NCBI GenBank assembly: GCA_004295045.1
Contig: SHND01000039.1
Span: 62,001-126,000, forward strand
Direction: 5' to 3'
DNA: 64,000 nt
Source of the DNA: Chloroflexota bacterium
GTDB lineage: Bacteria; Chloroflexota; Anaerolineae; UBA4142; SHND01
The translations under genes were made by a program, and so were the position numbers. The notes beneath the pieces are model-generated. The model was not told where the DNA came from, did no database searches, and saw only the letters and a program-made list of their open reading frames with translations. This document shows positions 41,505 to 48,928 of this stretch, one piece after another (the first letter of the stretch is position 1; each line of letters begins with the position of its first letter).

Positions 41505-44222
41505 TTAGGGTGCGGGTTCGATGCGAATTTCGCCGATGCTGGCGGCAGCTGTTCGTTCCGTTATTGCCGCGCCGACGACGAGTTGCGATACGTTAATTTC
41601 CGATGCCGCTTCGCGCGCGGTTTGCGGTTCGCCTTTAGTGGCAATGAGCGCGTGTGACCAGCGAAACTTGCCGCGCAAATCTTGTTTTGCGCCGAGCGAC
41701 TTGAGCGCGTTGACCGCATTTTCGGTGAGATGAAACGATGCTTCATCACTTGCTGCCACCGCGACAATTCTGCCGTTCGGAATTTGCGCGATAAATTCTG
41801 CCATGCGTTCGGATTCTTGTTCCGACGCGAAGGTGTCAAAATTTTCGCGCGCTTCCACTTGAAACGTTTCGGGATTGATGACAACAATGTTGTAGCCGCG
41901 CGCATTTGGCGATTCATCTATACCGTTGACGAAAATGTGCCCGAACGCGCCTTGTTCTTCGCCTGTGCTGCGAACGACGAGGGAATTTTGGTGATTGGGT
42001 GATTCCGCGATGGGAAGCGTTTTGTCAAAGGAAAAAGTGATTTCATTCATGCCTGAACGCAAAAGCGTTTTAGGAATCATCGCAATTTGTGTCTCTGCTT
42101 CGGGCGGGGTTTGCTGCGAAATTTCGACGCCATTCGCAGAGATGCCCCAATGAGGTCCTCCAAAGGATTCAAATCTCGACAACGCGAGTTTCATATCACG
42201 CGGCGTTTCTAGCGGCAAAAATAATTTTGCTTCCTTGCGCTGCGCCCAAAATTCATCACCGCCCAGCGCGCCCCAGCCCTCGCCAAAATACAAACGCGCG
42301 AGCGGGTCATTCGGTTTGAGGATCAAGGACTCATTCGCAGGCAACTCATTTGCGCGGTACGCGACGACGCCGCGCCCGTTTTCATAACTCTCGCTAATTT
42401 TCGTGGCGGGAAAAGTTTCTTCGATGTAAGCGCGCGTTTTGTTTGCGACATCGCGATTTGTTTCTTCAAACGGCGAATGCCACATGATGTAGCGCGTGCC
42501 GAAAAATTGCAGGACGCGCGGCGCGAGTTCCTTGTCGCGCGCGCGCGTCGCGGCATCAATCTCATGTCCCATTTGAAGCGCGACGAGTGAATTCAAAACC
42601 GGCGCTTCGGCAAAATATTGAAATTTCAATTCGGGATTGCGCGAGGTGTTGCCGTTCAAAATCGGATGCTGCTGCGTCGTTTGATAAAACTGCGCGTACA
42701 TGAAAATGCGGTCAATCGGCGCTTGTGAGTCGGCGCGATAGCTTCCCGTCACGCGAAAGCCGTTGCGCCACGCCAGCGGAATTTCCATCACCGAAAAATT
42801 TCCCGCGCCGCGCGCGATTTCAGAATAAATTGACGGCACTTGGAGATTGGAGAGGGGAAGAGGCGTGGAAAGGGGTTCAAAGACAAGCAGGAGGCACAAA
42901 GCAGCAGGCAGGACAAATCGTATTAGCCCGCGTTCTGTCTTCTGCCTTCTGCCTACTGTATTCAAAAACCACGCTAGCCCATACCCCACCAGCACCGCCA
43001 AGCTCAATGTCAACATCACGCTCCAGCGCGACGGATAGCGATTGCCTTTGATGAGCGGAATTTCGAGCAGCGCATCGAACGGCATTGGCAAATCAAATTC
43101 CGCGCCGTTGATTCGCAACGTCGGTCCCAAAGAAATCAATGCGAAAAGTAAAAACCAAAAGCCCCAAATGCGCGCGGGTTTCACTTTCCACAACGCGAGG
43201 ATTGCGAGCGCGAGCGCGGTGAAACCGAGATACATGAAATTGATGTAAGGAAAAGAGAAACGCGAAACGAGAGAACCGAACAGTGGATGAAGCTGTGAAG
43301 GAACAAAAAAACCAACAAGGTCGGCGGAAAAAATATTTGAAAAACCGAGACCTTGCTGAATGAAATCGCCTTCGGTGAGCGTGTCAGAAATCATCGCGGC
43401 GAGGATGGGCAGCATGGGGATGGTGAAAACGAGAAAGGCGAGAAGGAGATTTTTGATTTTTGATTTTTGATTTTTAATTTGAAAACGTGTTTTGATGAGC
43501 CGATACAAAATGTATGCAAAAGTAAAAAGAATGAGAAACGACGCGAAAATAAATTCGCTCAATGCTTGCGCGAGCAAAAAAAATCCGAGCAAAAAGCCAT
43601 AACGCAATGGTGGTTTTGGCGAATCGAAAATTTTCAGCAAAAACAAAATGTAAAACGGAATCCACTGCGACGACGCGATGTTGAATTGTCCGAGCGAAGC
43701 GTACAAGAATTTGTTCGCCGAAAACGCGTACACCAATCCTGCCGCGAATGCGGCAAAAAAGAAATTGGACGCGGATAAACGCAGAATACGCGGATTGGTT
43801 TCATTTCCGCGTTCCTCCGCGTTCATCCGCGTCCGATTCAAAAGGTATGTGACGAGCAAATACGCGCCGAATCCGCTCAGCGCGAACGACAAAATTAAAT
43901 TGATGTTTGCCGCGGGAATAATGCCGAACGCAAACTGAAACGGAATCGCGAGAAACGCGTTGAGATAGGTGAGCGTGTAAAAACCGAGATTCAGTCCGAT
44001 GGGGAAAAACATGTAATTTGTATAAATTGGGCTGGAACCTAAATTCAAGAGCGAGTACGGCACCCACCACAAATTCCACGCGAGCGCGGGGTCATCGCTG
44101 CCGTCACCCGCGACATGCGTGGTGAAATTCAAAATCAGCGGATAGGTGAGGACGAGGGTGAGGAGAAAATAGGCGAGGAGCGCCAAGAGATCGCGGCGGC
44201 GTTGGAACTGAAACACCATCAC
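41505..44222 (-). CDS. Large multi-pass membrane protein, GT-C-like, paralogue of 18825-21443
   Basis: This 905-residue protein has about eleven helices (residues 12-440) and a long extracytoplasmic tail. The first loop reads HVAGDGSDDPALAWNLWW, matching the HIPGHDTDGPAQTWSLWW loop of its paralogue, so these acidic residues are conserved. It also shares SNIFSADLVGFFVPSQLHPLF, and the C-terminal parts align in several segments. Three repeat arrays are translated in frame: KNQKSKIKN after 43447, RRQKTERG near 42940 and NRTRMNAEERGN near 43820. All are in loops. The function is probably glycan-related, inferred from topology and context. Confidence 0.65.
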   Translation of the reverse strand: MMVFQFQRRRDLLALLAYFLLTLVLTYPLILNFTTHVAGDGSDDPALAWNLWWVPYSLLNLGSSPIYTNYMFFPIGLNLGFYTLTYLNAFLAIPFQFAFGIIPAANINLILSFALSGFGAYLLVTYLLNRTRMNAEERGNETNPRILRLSASNFFFAAFAAGLVYAFSANKFLYASLGQFNIASSQWIPFYILFLLKIFDSPKPPLRYGFLLGFFLLAQALSEFIFASFLILFTFAYILYRLIKTRFQIKNQKSKIKNLLLAFLVFTIPMLPILAAMISDTLTEGDFIQQGLGFSNIFSADLVGFFVPSQLHPLFGSLVSRFSFPYINFMYLGFTALALAILALWKVKPARIWGFWFLLFALISLGPTLRINGAEFDLPMPFDALLEIPLIKGNRYPSRWSVMLTLSLAVLVGYGLAWFLNTVGRRQKTERGLIRFVLPAALCLLLVFEPLSTPLPLSNLQVPSIYSEIARGAGNFSVMEIPLAWRNGFRVTGSYRADSQAPIDRIFMYAQFYQTTQQHPILNGNTSRNPELKFQYFAEAPVLNSLVALQMGHEIDAATRARDKELAPRVLQFFGTRYIMWHSPFEETNRDVANKTRAYIEETFPATKISESYENGRGVVAYRANELPANESLILKPNDPLARLYFGEGWGALGGDEFWAQRKEAKLFLPLETPRDMKLALSRFESFGGPHWGISANGVEISQQTPPEAETQIAMIPKTLLRSGMNEITFSFDKTLPIAESPNHQNSLVVRSTGEEQGAFGHIFVNGIDESPNARGYNIVVINPETFQVEARENFDTFASEQESERMAEFIAQIPNGRIVAVAASDEASFHLTENAVNALKSLGAKQDLRGKFRWSHALIATKGEPQTAREAASEINVSQLVVGAAITERTAAASIGEIRIEPAP
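42887..42960. repeat. In-frame inverted 7-bp arrays (GCAGGAG / TTCTGCC)
   Basis: Four GCAGGAG-like units (42887-42914) and four TTCTGCC-like units (42933-42960) face each other across 18 bases inside the membrane protein gene. A shorter GGAGATT array is just before them (42842-42862). Confidence 0.65.
43447..43476. repeat. In-frame 7-bp array of ATTTTTG
   Basis: Four ATTTTTG units encode KNQKSKIKN in a cytoplasmic-type loop of the membrane protein. This is the same unit as the seven-copy array at 32161-32210 in an intergenic space. Confidence 0.85.
43808..43837. repeat. In-frame 10-bp array CCGCGTTCAT
   Basis: Three units, nearly identical to those at 34755-34784, encode RMNAEERGN in a loop of the membrane protein. 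Together the two sites show that the same sequence is accepted as a start/stop junction in one place and as coding sequence in another. Confidence 0.75.
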
Positions 44223-44264
44223 GTTTTACCCGCAAACTGCAAGAACGCAAAAATCGGCTGCACC

Positions 44265-45692
44265 TTATTTGCCCTGATACGACACGCGATAAATCGCACC
44301 GGGAAATTCCGGGTCCGCTTTGCCGCCGCGCATATCGGCAACATACAAAGCGCCGTCGGGTCCCAACGCGAGCGCGACCGGGCGATCCAAGCCTTGAATA
44401 AAATCGTGCGCGGTCCATCCATTTTCGTCAGAGGACATACGCACCACTTGGCGATACTGCGAACCCTCCAAACCATGCCAATAGAGCGCCACAAAGAGAT
44501 TGCCGCGAAATTTGCGGGGAAATCCTTTGGCATCGTACGAAATCAAATCAGTCGGCGCAGTATGCGGTGTAAAGACGAAAAGCGGCACGCGCGTATTCGA
44601 CCACGCGGGTGGAATTCCAAAAAAGTACGGATAGCCATAGTCCGCGCCCTGCTCGATCAAATTCAATTCATCGCCATCAGGAACAGGAATGGTTTCATCG
44701 CCGTTATCGGTTGCAAACAAAATGCCCTTGGCATCAAAGGTCACCGCATACGGATTCCGCAAACCGCGCGCAAACAATTTCACATTTTTGCCATCGGCAT
44801 CCGCTTGCAGCACTCCGCCGAATTGCCAATCGTCGCGCGCTTGTCCCTCGTACCAATAGGTCTGGTCTTTTAGTTCGAGTTGTCCCACGCGCGGTCCGCC
44901 AATCGCAATATACAATTTCCCATCCGGTCCGAACGCAATCCCGTTGTTGGAATGTTGAATATCGAGTGAAAAAAGGTTGTCGAGAATAATCTCGTTCTCA
45001 TCCGCGACGCCATCGCCGGTCGTATCGCGCAGCGTATTGATTTGCCCGCGACTCGAAACGTACAATTTACCATCGTGCCATGCGAGCCCACGCGGATTAT
45101 TGAAACCCGACGCAAAAATCTTTTTCTCGTCCGCCACCCCATCGCCGTCCGCATCGCGCAAACGCACAATGCTGCCATCCACCAATTCGCTGTAATACAA
45201 ATTTCCCGCGTCGTCGAACGCCAACGCGCTGGGGTCGTGAACGTCAGAGGCGAAAGCTTGGACACGGAATTTTTCGGGCAGCGTAATCTGCTCGATGCCC
45301 GGATGTTCGGGGAGCGGCGGCGGCGATTGACTCGTGTACGCAACGATGCCAAACAGAATCAGGACGCCAACACCTGCCGCGCCGAGCGCGAATTCAAGAT
45401 GTTTGCGCGCCAGAACCAAAATTCCAAATGCCGCCGCGCCGCCCACTATACCGGCGAAAAGCGGCAAAATTTTTTCTGACGCAAACTGGTTCAGTTCCAG
45501 AGCGAGCGGCAGTGTGCCAAAAATCTGCACGGCAAAGCGACTCGCGAGCAGGAGAAATACGAATAAAAAAATTACGCCCGCGCCAATCCAAATCAACGCC
45601 GCGCGCGAACGAGTCCGCAGATATTGCACGAGAGCAAGCAGGATGAGAGTGAATGAAAATGAAACGAGGACGAGGGCAAAGAGGTTAGCCAA
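44265..45692 (-). CDS. Membrane-anchored PQQ-type sugar dehydrogenase-like beta-propeller
   Basis: The protein has four N-terminal membrane helices (about 110 residues), then a six-bladed propeller of the soluble aldose dehydrogenase/sorbosone dehydrogenase type. It opens with LPEKFRVQAFASDVHDPSALAF, and continues with DGDGVADEKKIFASGFNNPRG and NNGIAFGPDGKLYIAIGG, then LRNPYAVTFDAKGILFATDNG and IEQGADYGYPYFFG. It should sit with the propeller outside the membrane and oxidise a sugar or alcohol with PQQ; the cofactor is inferred from the family. No ATG fits: the open frame runs to 45869 through a degenerate MITE-like repeat and into tdk. I chose TTG 45692 at the first helix. The start is uncertain. 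Confidence 0.75.
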   Translation of the reverse strand: MANLFALVLVSFSFTLILLALVQYLRTRSRAALIWIGAGVIFLFVFLLLASRFAVQIFGTLPLALELNQFASEKILPLFAGIVGGAAAFGILVLARKHLEFALGAAGVGVLILFGIVAYTSQSPPPLPEHPGIEQITLPEKFRVQAFASDVHDPSALAFDDAGNLYYSELVDGSIVRLRDADGDGVADEKKIFASGFNNPRGLAWHDGKLYVSSRGQINTLRDTTGDGVADENEIILDNLFSLDIQHSNNGIAFGPDGKLYIAIGGPRVGQLELKDQTYWYEGQARDDWQFGGVLQADADGKNVKLFARGLRNPYAVTFDAKGILFATDNGDETIPVPDGDELNLIEQGADYGYPYFFGIPPAWSNTRVPLFVFTPHTAPTDLISYDAKGFPRKFRGNLFVALYWHGLEGSQYRQVVRMSSDENGWTAHDFIQGLDRPVALALGPDGALYVADMRGGKADPEFPGAIYRVSYQGK

Positions 45693-45706
45693 GCGGAATT
45701 TCAAAA

Positions 45707-45782
45707 ATGTCAGTCTGAACGCTGCAAAGAAACTTTTTTCCGGTCTGCGGGATTCTTTGCGCCGTTCGGAAGGACAAACGAA
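45707..45782. repeat. Degenerate MITE-like repeat
   Basis: GTCAGTCTGAACGCTGCAAA at the left and GGATTCTTTGCGCCGTTCGG at the right resemble the element at 4973-5091 and are inverted to one another. It lies between tdk and the PQQ-type gene and ends at the tdk stop codon. Confidence 0.55.
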
Positions 45783-45783
45783 T

Positions 45784-46368
45784 TTATTTGCGGCGCGGGA
45801 CTTGATGATGTCGGCGACAGCGCGCTTCGTACATTTCATTCGCGCCGACGACGACCAGCGGATCATCATACGCGGCGGGTTCGCCGTTCACCAAGCGCTG
45901 CGTGCGCGACGCGGGTCCACCGCACACCATACAGATCGCGGTCAATTTGTCCACCTCTTCCGCTTGCGCCATCAAGATCGGCATCGGTCCAAAGGGCTCG
46001 CCGCGAAAATCGGTATCCAGGCCCGCGATGATTACGCGTACGCCCCGCTGCGCCAGCTGCGCGACGACATCCGCGATCTCCCAATCAAAAAATTGCGCTT
46101 CATCGAACGCGACCACATTTACATTTTCGTTCCAATAGTCCCACACCTCCGCCGCGCGCTTGATCGGGCGCGCTTCCAAATTTACGCCGCTGTGCGAAGC
46201 GATGATGGCGCTGCCGTACCGCACGTCAATCGCATGCGTAAAGACCATCACTTGCTGTCGCGCAATCTGCGCGCGGCGCACGCGGCGAATCAATTCTTCA
46301 GATTTACCGCTGAACATCGAGCCGCAAACAAGTTCGACATGTCCTTGCTGTTCAAAAAAACGATCCAT
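45784..46368 (-). CDS. tdk: Thymidine kinase, type II
   Basis: This enzyme phosphorylates thymidine in the salvage pathway. The P-loop is [14 protein letters not shown], the Walker B-like motif [11 protein letters not shown] contains the catalytic Glu, and the lasso region has [14 protein letters not shown] followed by CRRHH, together a Cys/His zinc site. Length (about 194 residues) is typical of the tetrameric TK1-like family. ATG 46368 is preferred; a GTG at 46392 would add eight residues. It is downstream of rpmE in the same direction. Confidence 0.93.
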   Translation of the reverse strand: MDRFFEQQGHVELVCGSMFSGKSEELIRRVRRAQIARQQVMVFTHAIDVRYGSAIIASHSGVNLEARPIKRAAEVWDYWNENVNVVAFDEAQFFDWEIADVVAQLAQRGVRVIIAGLDTDFRGEPFGPMPILMAQAEEVDKLTAICMVCGGPASRTQRLVNGEPAAYDDPLVVVGANEMYEARCRRHHQVPRRK

Positions 46369-46445
46369 TTTGGATTTCACAGCAACGCCCACGTCATCTG
46401 GCGTACCGATGAGGCGTGGGCGTTTGAAATTTCCGGAAAGGTTTT

Positions 46446-47000
46446 TTATGCGGGTTCGGCGTTGGAATCACTTGGCGCTTCAACAGGTTCAGCGGGTTCA
46501 ACCATTCCAACAGATTCAACGGATTCAATCGGCTCGACAGGTTTATTTTCGCGCGGCTTGCGTTCACGCGGCGGACGCGGTTTGCGCTCGCGACGCGCCG
46601 TGCTCGCAACCGCGCCTTCGCCTTCCGCTTGTGCGACAGTTTCACCACCTGCTGCCTCTGCCACCGGTTCATCCGCCGTGACTTCGGTCGTCGGCTCCGG
46701 CTGCGTGGCTTCGAGCATACCGCTGCGCTTGGCGCGTTCTTCCGCGCGGCGTTGTCGCTTACTGCCTTTGACTTCGCCCGAAGCGACTGCCGCTTCACGC
46801 GCTTGCAAGCGCTTGGTAAAGCGTTCGACTTGCCCTGCTGTATCTACGATGCGCTGCGTGCCGGTGAAAAAGGGATGGCAGTTGGAGCAAATATCAACGT
46901 GAACATCTTTTTTCGTGGAACCTGTGCGCCATGTCGTTCCACACGAACCACAGGTAAAAAGGGCGTCCGGGTAAAACGTGGGGTGAATGCCTTCTTTCAC
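46446..47000 (-). CDS. rpmE: Ribosomal protein L31 with long C-terminal extension
   Basis: Residues 1-67 are a zinc-containing (C+) L31: [21 protein letters not shown], then [26 protein letters not shown], with CxxC twice. Normal L31 is about 70 residues; this one continues to 184 with a basic stretch ([17 protein letters not shown]), an acidic stretch, then [17 protein letters not shown] and a Pro/Glu/Ser end. The extension looks disordered and may contact rRNA. The start is GTG with AAGGA eight bases upstream. rpmA and rplU are upstream on the same strand. Confidence 0.92.
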   Translation of the reverse strand: MKEGIHPTFYPDALFTCGSCGTTWRTGSTKKDVHVDICSNCHPFFTGTQRIVDTAGQVERFTKRLQAREAAVASGEVKGSKRQRRAEERAKRSGMLEATQPEPTTEVTADEPVAEAAGGETVAQAEGEGAVASTARRERKPRPPRERKPRENKPVEPIESVESVGMVEPAEPVEAPSDSNAEPA

Positions 47001-47085
47001 AATATCAAATCCTTTTCCGCGCGCGTCTAGTCATGCAACTTGCTGCGGTGTCGTCACACAGCGCTTGTGCTGAACCAGACGCGAC

Positions 47086-47400
47086 TTAGTTCAATCCTGC
47101 GGTTTCCGCTTGTGCTGCAACAACTGCTTTTTCGGCGACAACCGGTTTCACCGCATAGACACTAACTTGTTTTTGCGATTTCGAGTACGGTTCAAATTTC
47201 ACGTACCCATCTATTAGTGCAAACAGGGTATAGTCCTTACCCAAGCCCACGTTGTGACCGGGTTTGATCTTGGTGCCATGCTGACGCATGAGAATAGAGC
47301 CGCAGCGCACGAATTGTCCATCATAGCGTTTCACGCCCAAGCGCTGTGCATTGCTGTCGCGTCCATTGCGGCTCGAGCCGCCACCTTTTTTGTGTGCCAT
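47086..47400 (-). CDS. rpmA: Ribosomal protein L27
   Basis: This 104-residue protein starts [20 protein letters not shown] and has the full L27 core ([38 protein letters not shown]). It has no N-terminal leader before the Ala-His-Lys-Lys, so no Prp-type processing is expected. The tail after residue 85 ([16 protein letters not shown]) is longer than usual and alanine-rich. It acts near the peptidyl transferase centre of the 50S subunit. It follows rplU, with an inverted heptamer array in the space between. Confidence 0.95.
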   Translation of the reverse strand: MAHKKGGGSSRNGRDSNAQRLGVKRYDGQFVRCGSILMRQHGTKIKPGHNVGLGKDYTLFALIDGYVKFEPYSKSQKQVSVYAVKPVVAEKAVVAAQAETAGLN

Positions 47401-47408
47401 TTTTGTTA

Positions 47409-47486
47409 GCAGATAGGAGATAGCAGATAGCAGATAGCAGATAGCATAAACCTTTTACGCCATTTGCCATACGCCCTTTGCTATCA
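47409..47486. repeat. Inverted 7-bp arrays GCAGATA / GCCATTT between rplU and rpmA
   Basis: Six GCAGATA-like units (47409-47450) face four GCCATTT/GCTATCA-like units (47459-47486). The stop codon of rplU (47484-47486) is the end of the unit GCTATCA. The pair can form a hairpin in the rplU-rpmA transcript. Confidence 0.85.
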
Positions 47487-47792
47487 GCCAACCGCAATGT
47501 CTTTAATTTCTAAATGCGTTTCGATTTGACGATGCCCGCGGGTGGTGCGGCGGCGATGTTTGTTACGATAGTCGAACGAAATCACTTTTTTGCCTTTGCG
47601 TTCGTCCAACACTTGAGCGACCACGCTCGTATTTGCCAAATCTTTACCGACTGTATATTTATCGCCGTCGCCGAGAAATAACACTTCCAGCTTTACTTGA
47701 TCGCCAACTTGATTGGGGAGACGTTCGACCGCGATGCGGTCCCCTTTTTCCACGCGATACTGTTTGTTGCCCGTGCGAATAATTGCGTACAT
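47484..47792 (-). CDS. rplU: Ribosomal protein L21
   Basis: This 102-residue protein starts MYAIIRTGNKQYRVEKGDRIAVERL and ends with the typical KVISFDYRNKHRRRTTRGHRQIETHLEI. It is a 50S subunit protein that binds 23S rRNA. GGAGGAAAGAG precedes the ATG. It heads the rplU-rpmA-rpmE-tdk series and has its own promoter upstream (47863-47890). Confidence 0.96.
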   Translation of the reverse strand: MYAIIRTGNKQYRVEKGDRIAVERLPNQVGDQVKLEVLFLGDGDKYTVGKDLANTSVVAQVLDERKGKKVISFDYRNKHRRRTTRGHRQIETHLEIKDIAVG

Positions 47793-47824
47793 CTCTTTCC
47801 TCCGATACGCCGTAAACAGGCGTC

Positions 47825-47859
47825 AAAAAAGCGGCGCGTCCTGCCAGCCGCCAAGCCGC
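47825..47859 (-). terminator. Intrinsic terminator after suhB, in the rplU leader
   Basis: On the minus strand GCGGC...GCCGC closes a GC-rich hairpin followed by six T. It lies 58 bases beyond the suhB stop. Its 5' arm coincides with the predicted rplU transcription start, so it should stop suhB transcripts but not rplU ones. A leader attenuator for rplU is the alternative. Confidence 0.55.
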
Positions 47860-47862
47860 AAA

Positions 47863-47890
47863 ATTATACGCGAACGCGGTTTTTTAGCAA
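47863..47890 (-). promoter_or_regulatory. Promoter of rplU
   Basis: On the minus strand TTGCTA (47885-47890) is followed by 16 bases and a perfect TATAAT (47863-47868). The leader to the rplU start would be about 64 bases. Confidence 0.65.
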
Positions 47891-47916
47891 ATTGAGCGCG
47901 GCGAATTGCGCCGCAG

Positions 47917-48717
47917 CTATTGACTATTTGCTATCAGCAATTCTTCCAATTCCGCGTGAATTTTTCCATTCGACGCAATACAATATTTTTCGTCCATCTG
48001 CGCGCCCGCGCCGTACAAAGAAAATTTCCCGCCCGCTTCCGCCAGAATCACACGCGCGGCAGCCAAATCCCATGCAAACAATCCCGTATCACAATACGCG
48101 TCGAGCCGTCCGCACGCAACATTGCAAATATCCAACGCCGCGCTGCCGTTGATGCGAATCGAACGCGCGCGCTTGATCATTTTCACAATTTCGGAAATGC
48201 CGCGCTCCGATTCCCACACCTCGTACACCAATCCTGTCGCCACAACGCTTTCGCTCAATGTTGAGGCATGACTTGGATAGACCGGCGTCTCATTCAAAAA
48301 TGCGCCGCCGCCGCGTATCGCTGAAAACATCTGCTCAAGAATCGGATCGTACACAACGCCAATTACGCTTTCGCCATCTTTTTCCAACCCGATGGAAACA
48401 GAAAAATAGGGAAAGTGATGCGCGTAATTCGTTGTGCCATCGAGCGGGTCAATCACCCAACGAAAAGTAAAACCTTTTTCCATTGCGCCTGATTCTTCGG
48501 TGAGAATATCAAACTCGGGTGTTGCCGTGCGCAGCTGTTCCAAAATTATTTTTTCCGCCGCGCGATCTATGTCGGTGACCAGATTGATCGCGCCTTTGAA
48601 TTGGATCGCATGCGGTTTGCCCCAACCCTCGCGAATAATTTGTCCGGCGGCGCGTGCCGCGCGCATTGCGACGTGTAACAACTCTTTGTATTCCGGTTCG
48701 GTGTTCGATTTGTTCAT
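47917..48717 (-). CDS. suhB: Inositol-1-monophosphatase family protein
   Basis: This 266-residue magnesium-dependent phosphatase has TEESGAMEKGFTFRWVIDPLDGTTNYAHHFPY, which includes the DPLDGT metal motif, and the C-terminal GLFAWDLAAARVILAEAGG motif. It hydrolyses inositol phosphate or a related sugar phosphate. I chose ATG 48717, because the longer open frame runs through the tRNA-Leu gene. The gene is separated from the tRNA by a terminator, and its own promoter is not clear. Confidence 0.9.
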   Translation of the reverse strand: MNKSNTEPEYKELLHVAMRAARAAGQIIREGWGKPHAIQFKGAINLVTDIDRAAEKIILEQLRTATPEFDILTEESGAMEKGFTFRWVIDPLDGTTNYAHHFPYFSVSIGLEKDGESVIGVVYDPILEQMFSAIRGGGAFLNETPVYPSHASTLSESVVATGLVYEVWESERGISEIVKMIKRARSIRINGSAALDICNVACGRLDAYCDTGLFAWDLAAARVILAEAGGKFSLYGAGAQMDEKYCIASNGKIHAELEELLIANSQ

Positions 48718-48726
48718 AGGCGACAA

Positions 48727-48751
48727 AAAAGGTCGAGATGGTTTCTCGACC
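48727..48751 (-). terminator. Intrinsic terminator of tRNA-Leu
   Basis: On the minus strand GGTCGAGA pairs with TCTCGACC across a five-base loop and is followed by six T. It starts 11 bases after the tRNA 3' end and ends just before the suhB start. Confidence 0.85.
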
Positions 48752-48761
48752 TCACGCTTTA

Positions 48762-48845
48762 TGCCCAAGGAGGGACTTGAACCCCCATGCCATTGCTGGC
48801 ACAGCACCCTGATTGCTGCGCGTCTGCCAATTTCGCCACTTGGGC
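48762..48845 (-). tRNA. tRNA-Leu (anticodon CAG)
   Basis: The 84-base gene folds as a class II tRNA. The acceptor stem pairs GCCCAAG with CTTGGGC and is followed by discriminator A. The anticodon arm is CAGCA-ATCAGGG-TGCTG, so the anticodon is CAG. The variable arm is long (TGCCAGCAATGGCA), as in tRNA-Leu, and the T arm contains GGTTCAAGTCC. CCA is not encoded. A promoter and a terminator frame it. Confidence 0.95.
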
Positions 48846-48878
48846 TTGGTGCGAAACGAGACTGCTGTTTCGCCACTC

Positions 48879-48906
48879 ATTCTACGCGAACGAACTGCTT
48901 TGTCAA
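48879..48906 (-). promoter_or_regulatory. Promoter of tRNA-Leu
   Basis: On the minus strand TTGACA (48901-48906) is followed by 16 bases and TAGAAT (48879-48884). The predicted start is about 27 bases before the mature tRNA 5' end. Confidence 0.75.
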
Positions 48907-48928
48907 TTTAGAATTTCAATTTTCAGTT

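Noticed and set aside
45693..45869. N-terminal 59 residues of the PQQ-type protein ORF
   Set aside because: This part overlaps tdk and reads through a degenerate MITE-like repeat (FVCPSERRKESRRPEKSF), so it is probably not translated.
45334..46902. 522-residue plus-strand ORF
   Set aside because: It is antisense to tdk, rpmE and the PQQ-type gene, which have clear motifs. It lacks a plausible protein pattern and comes from CGCG-rich codon bias.
47825..47859. L21-type leader attenuator
   Set aside because: The predicted rplU start falls inside the 5' arm of the hairpin, so a terminator for suhB is the simpler reading.
48718..48876. N-terminal extension of suhB by 53 residues
   Set aside because: The extension would be translated from the tRNA-Leu gene and its terminator; the ATG at 48717 matches the family start.
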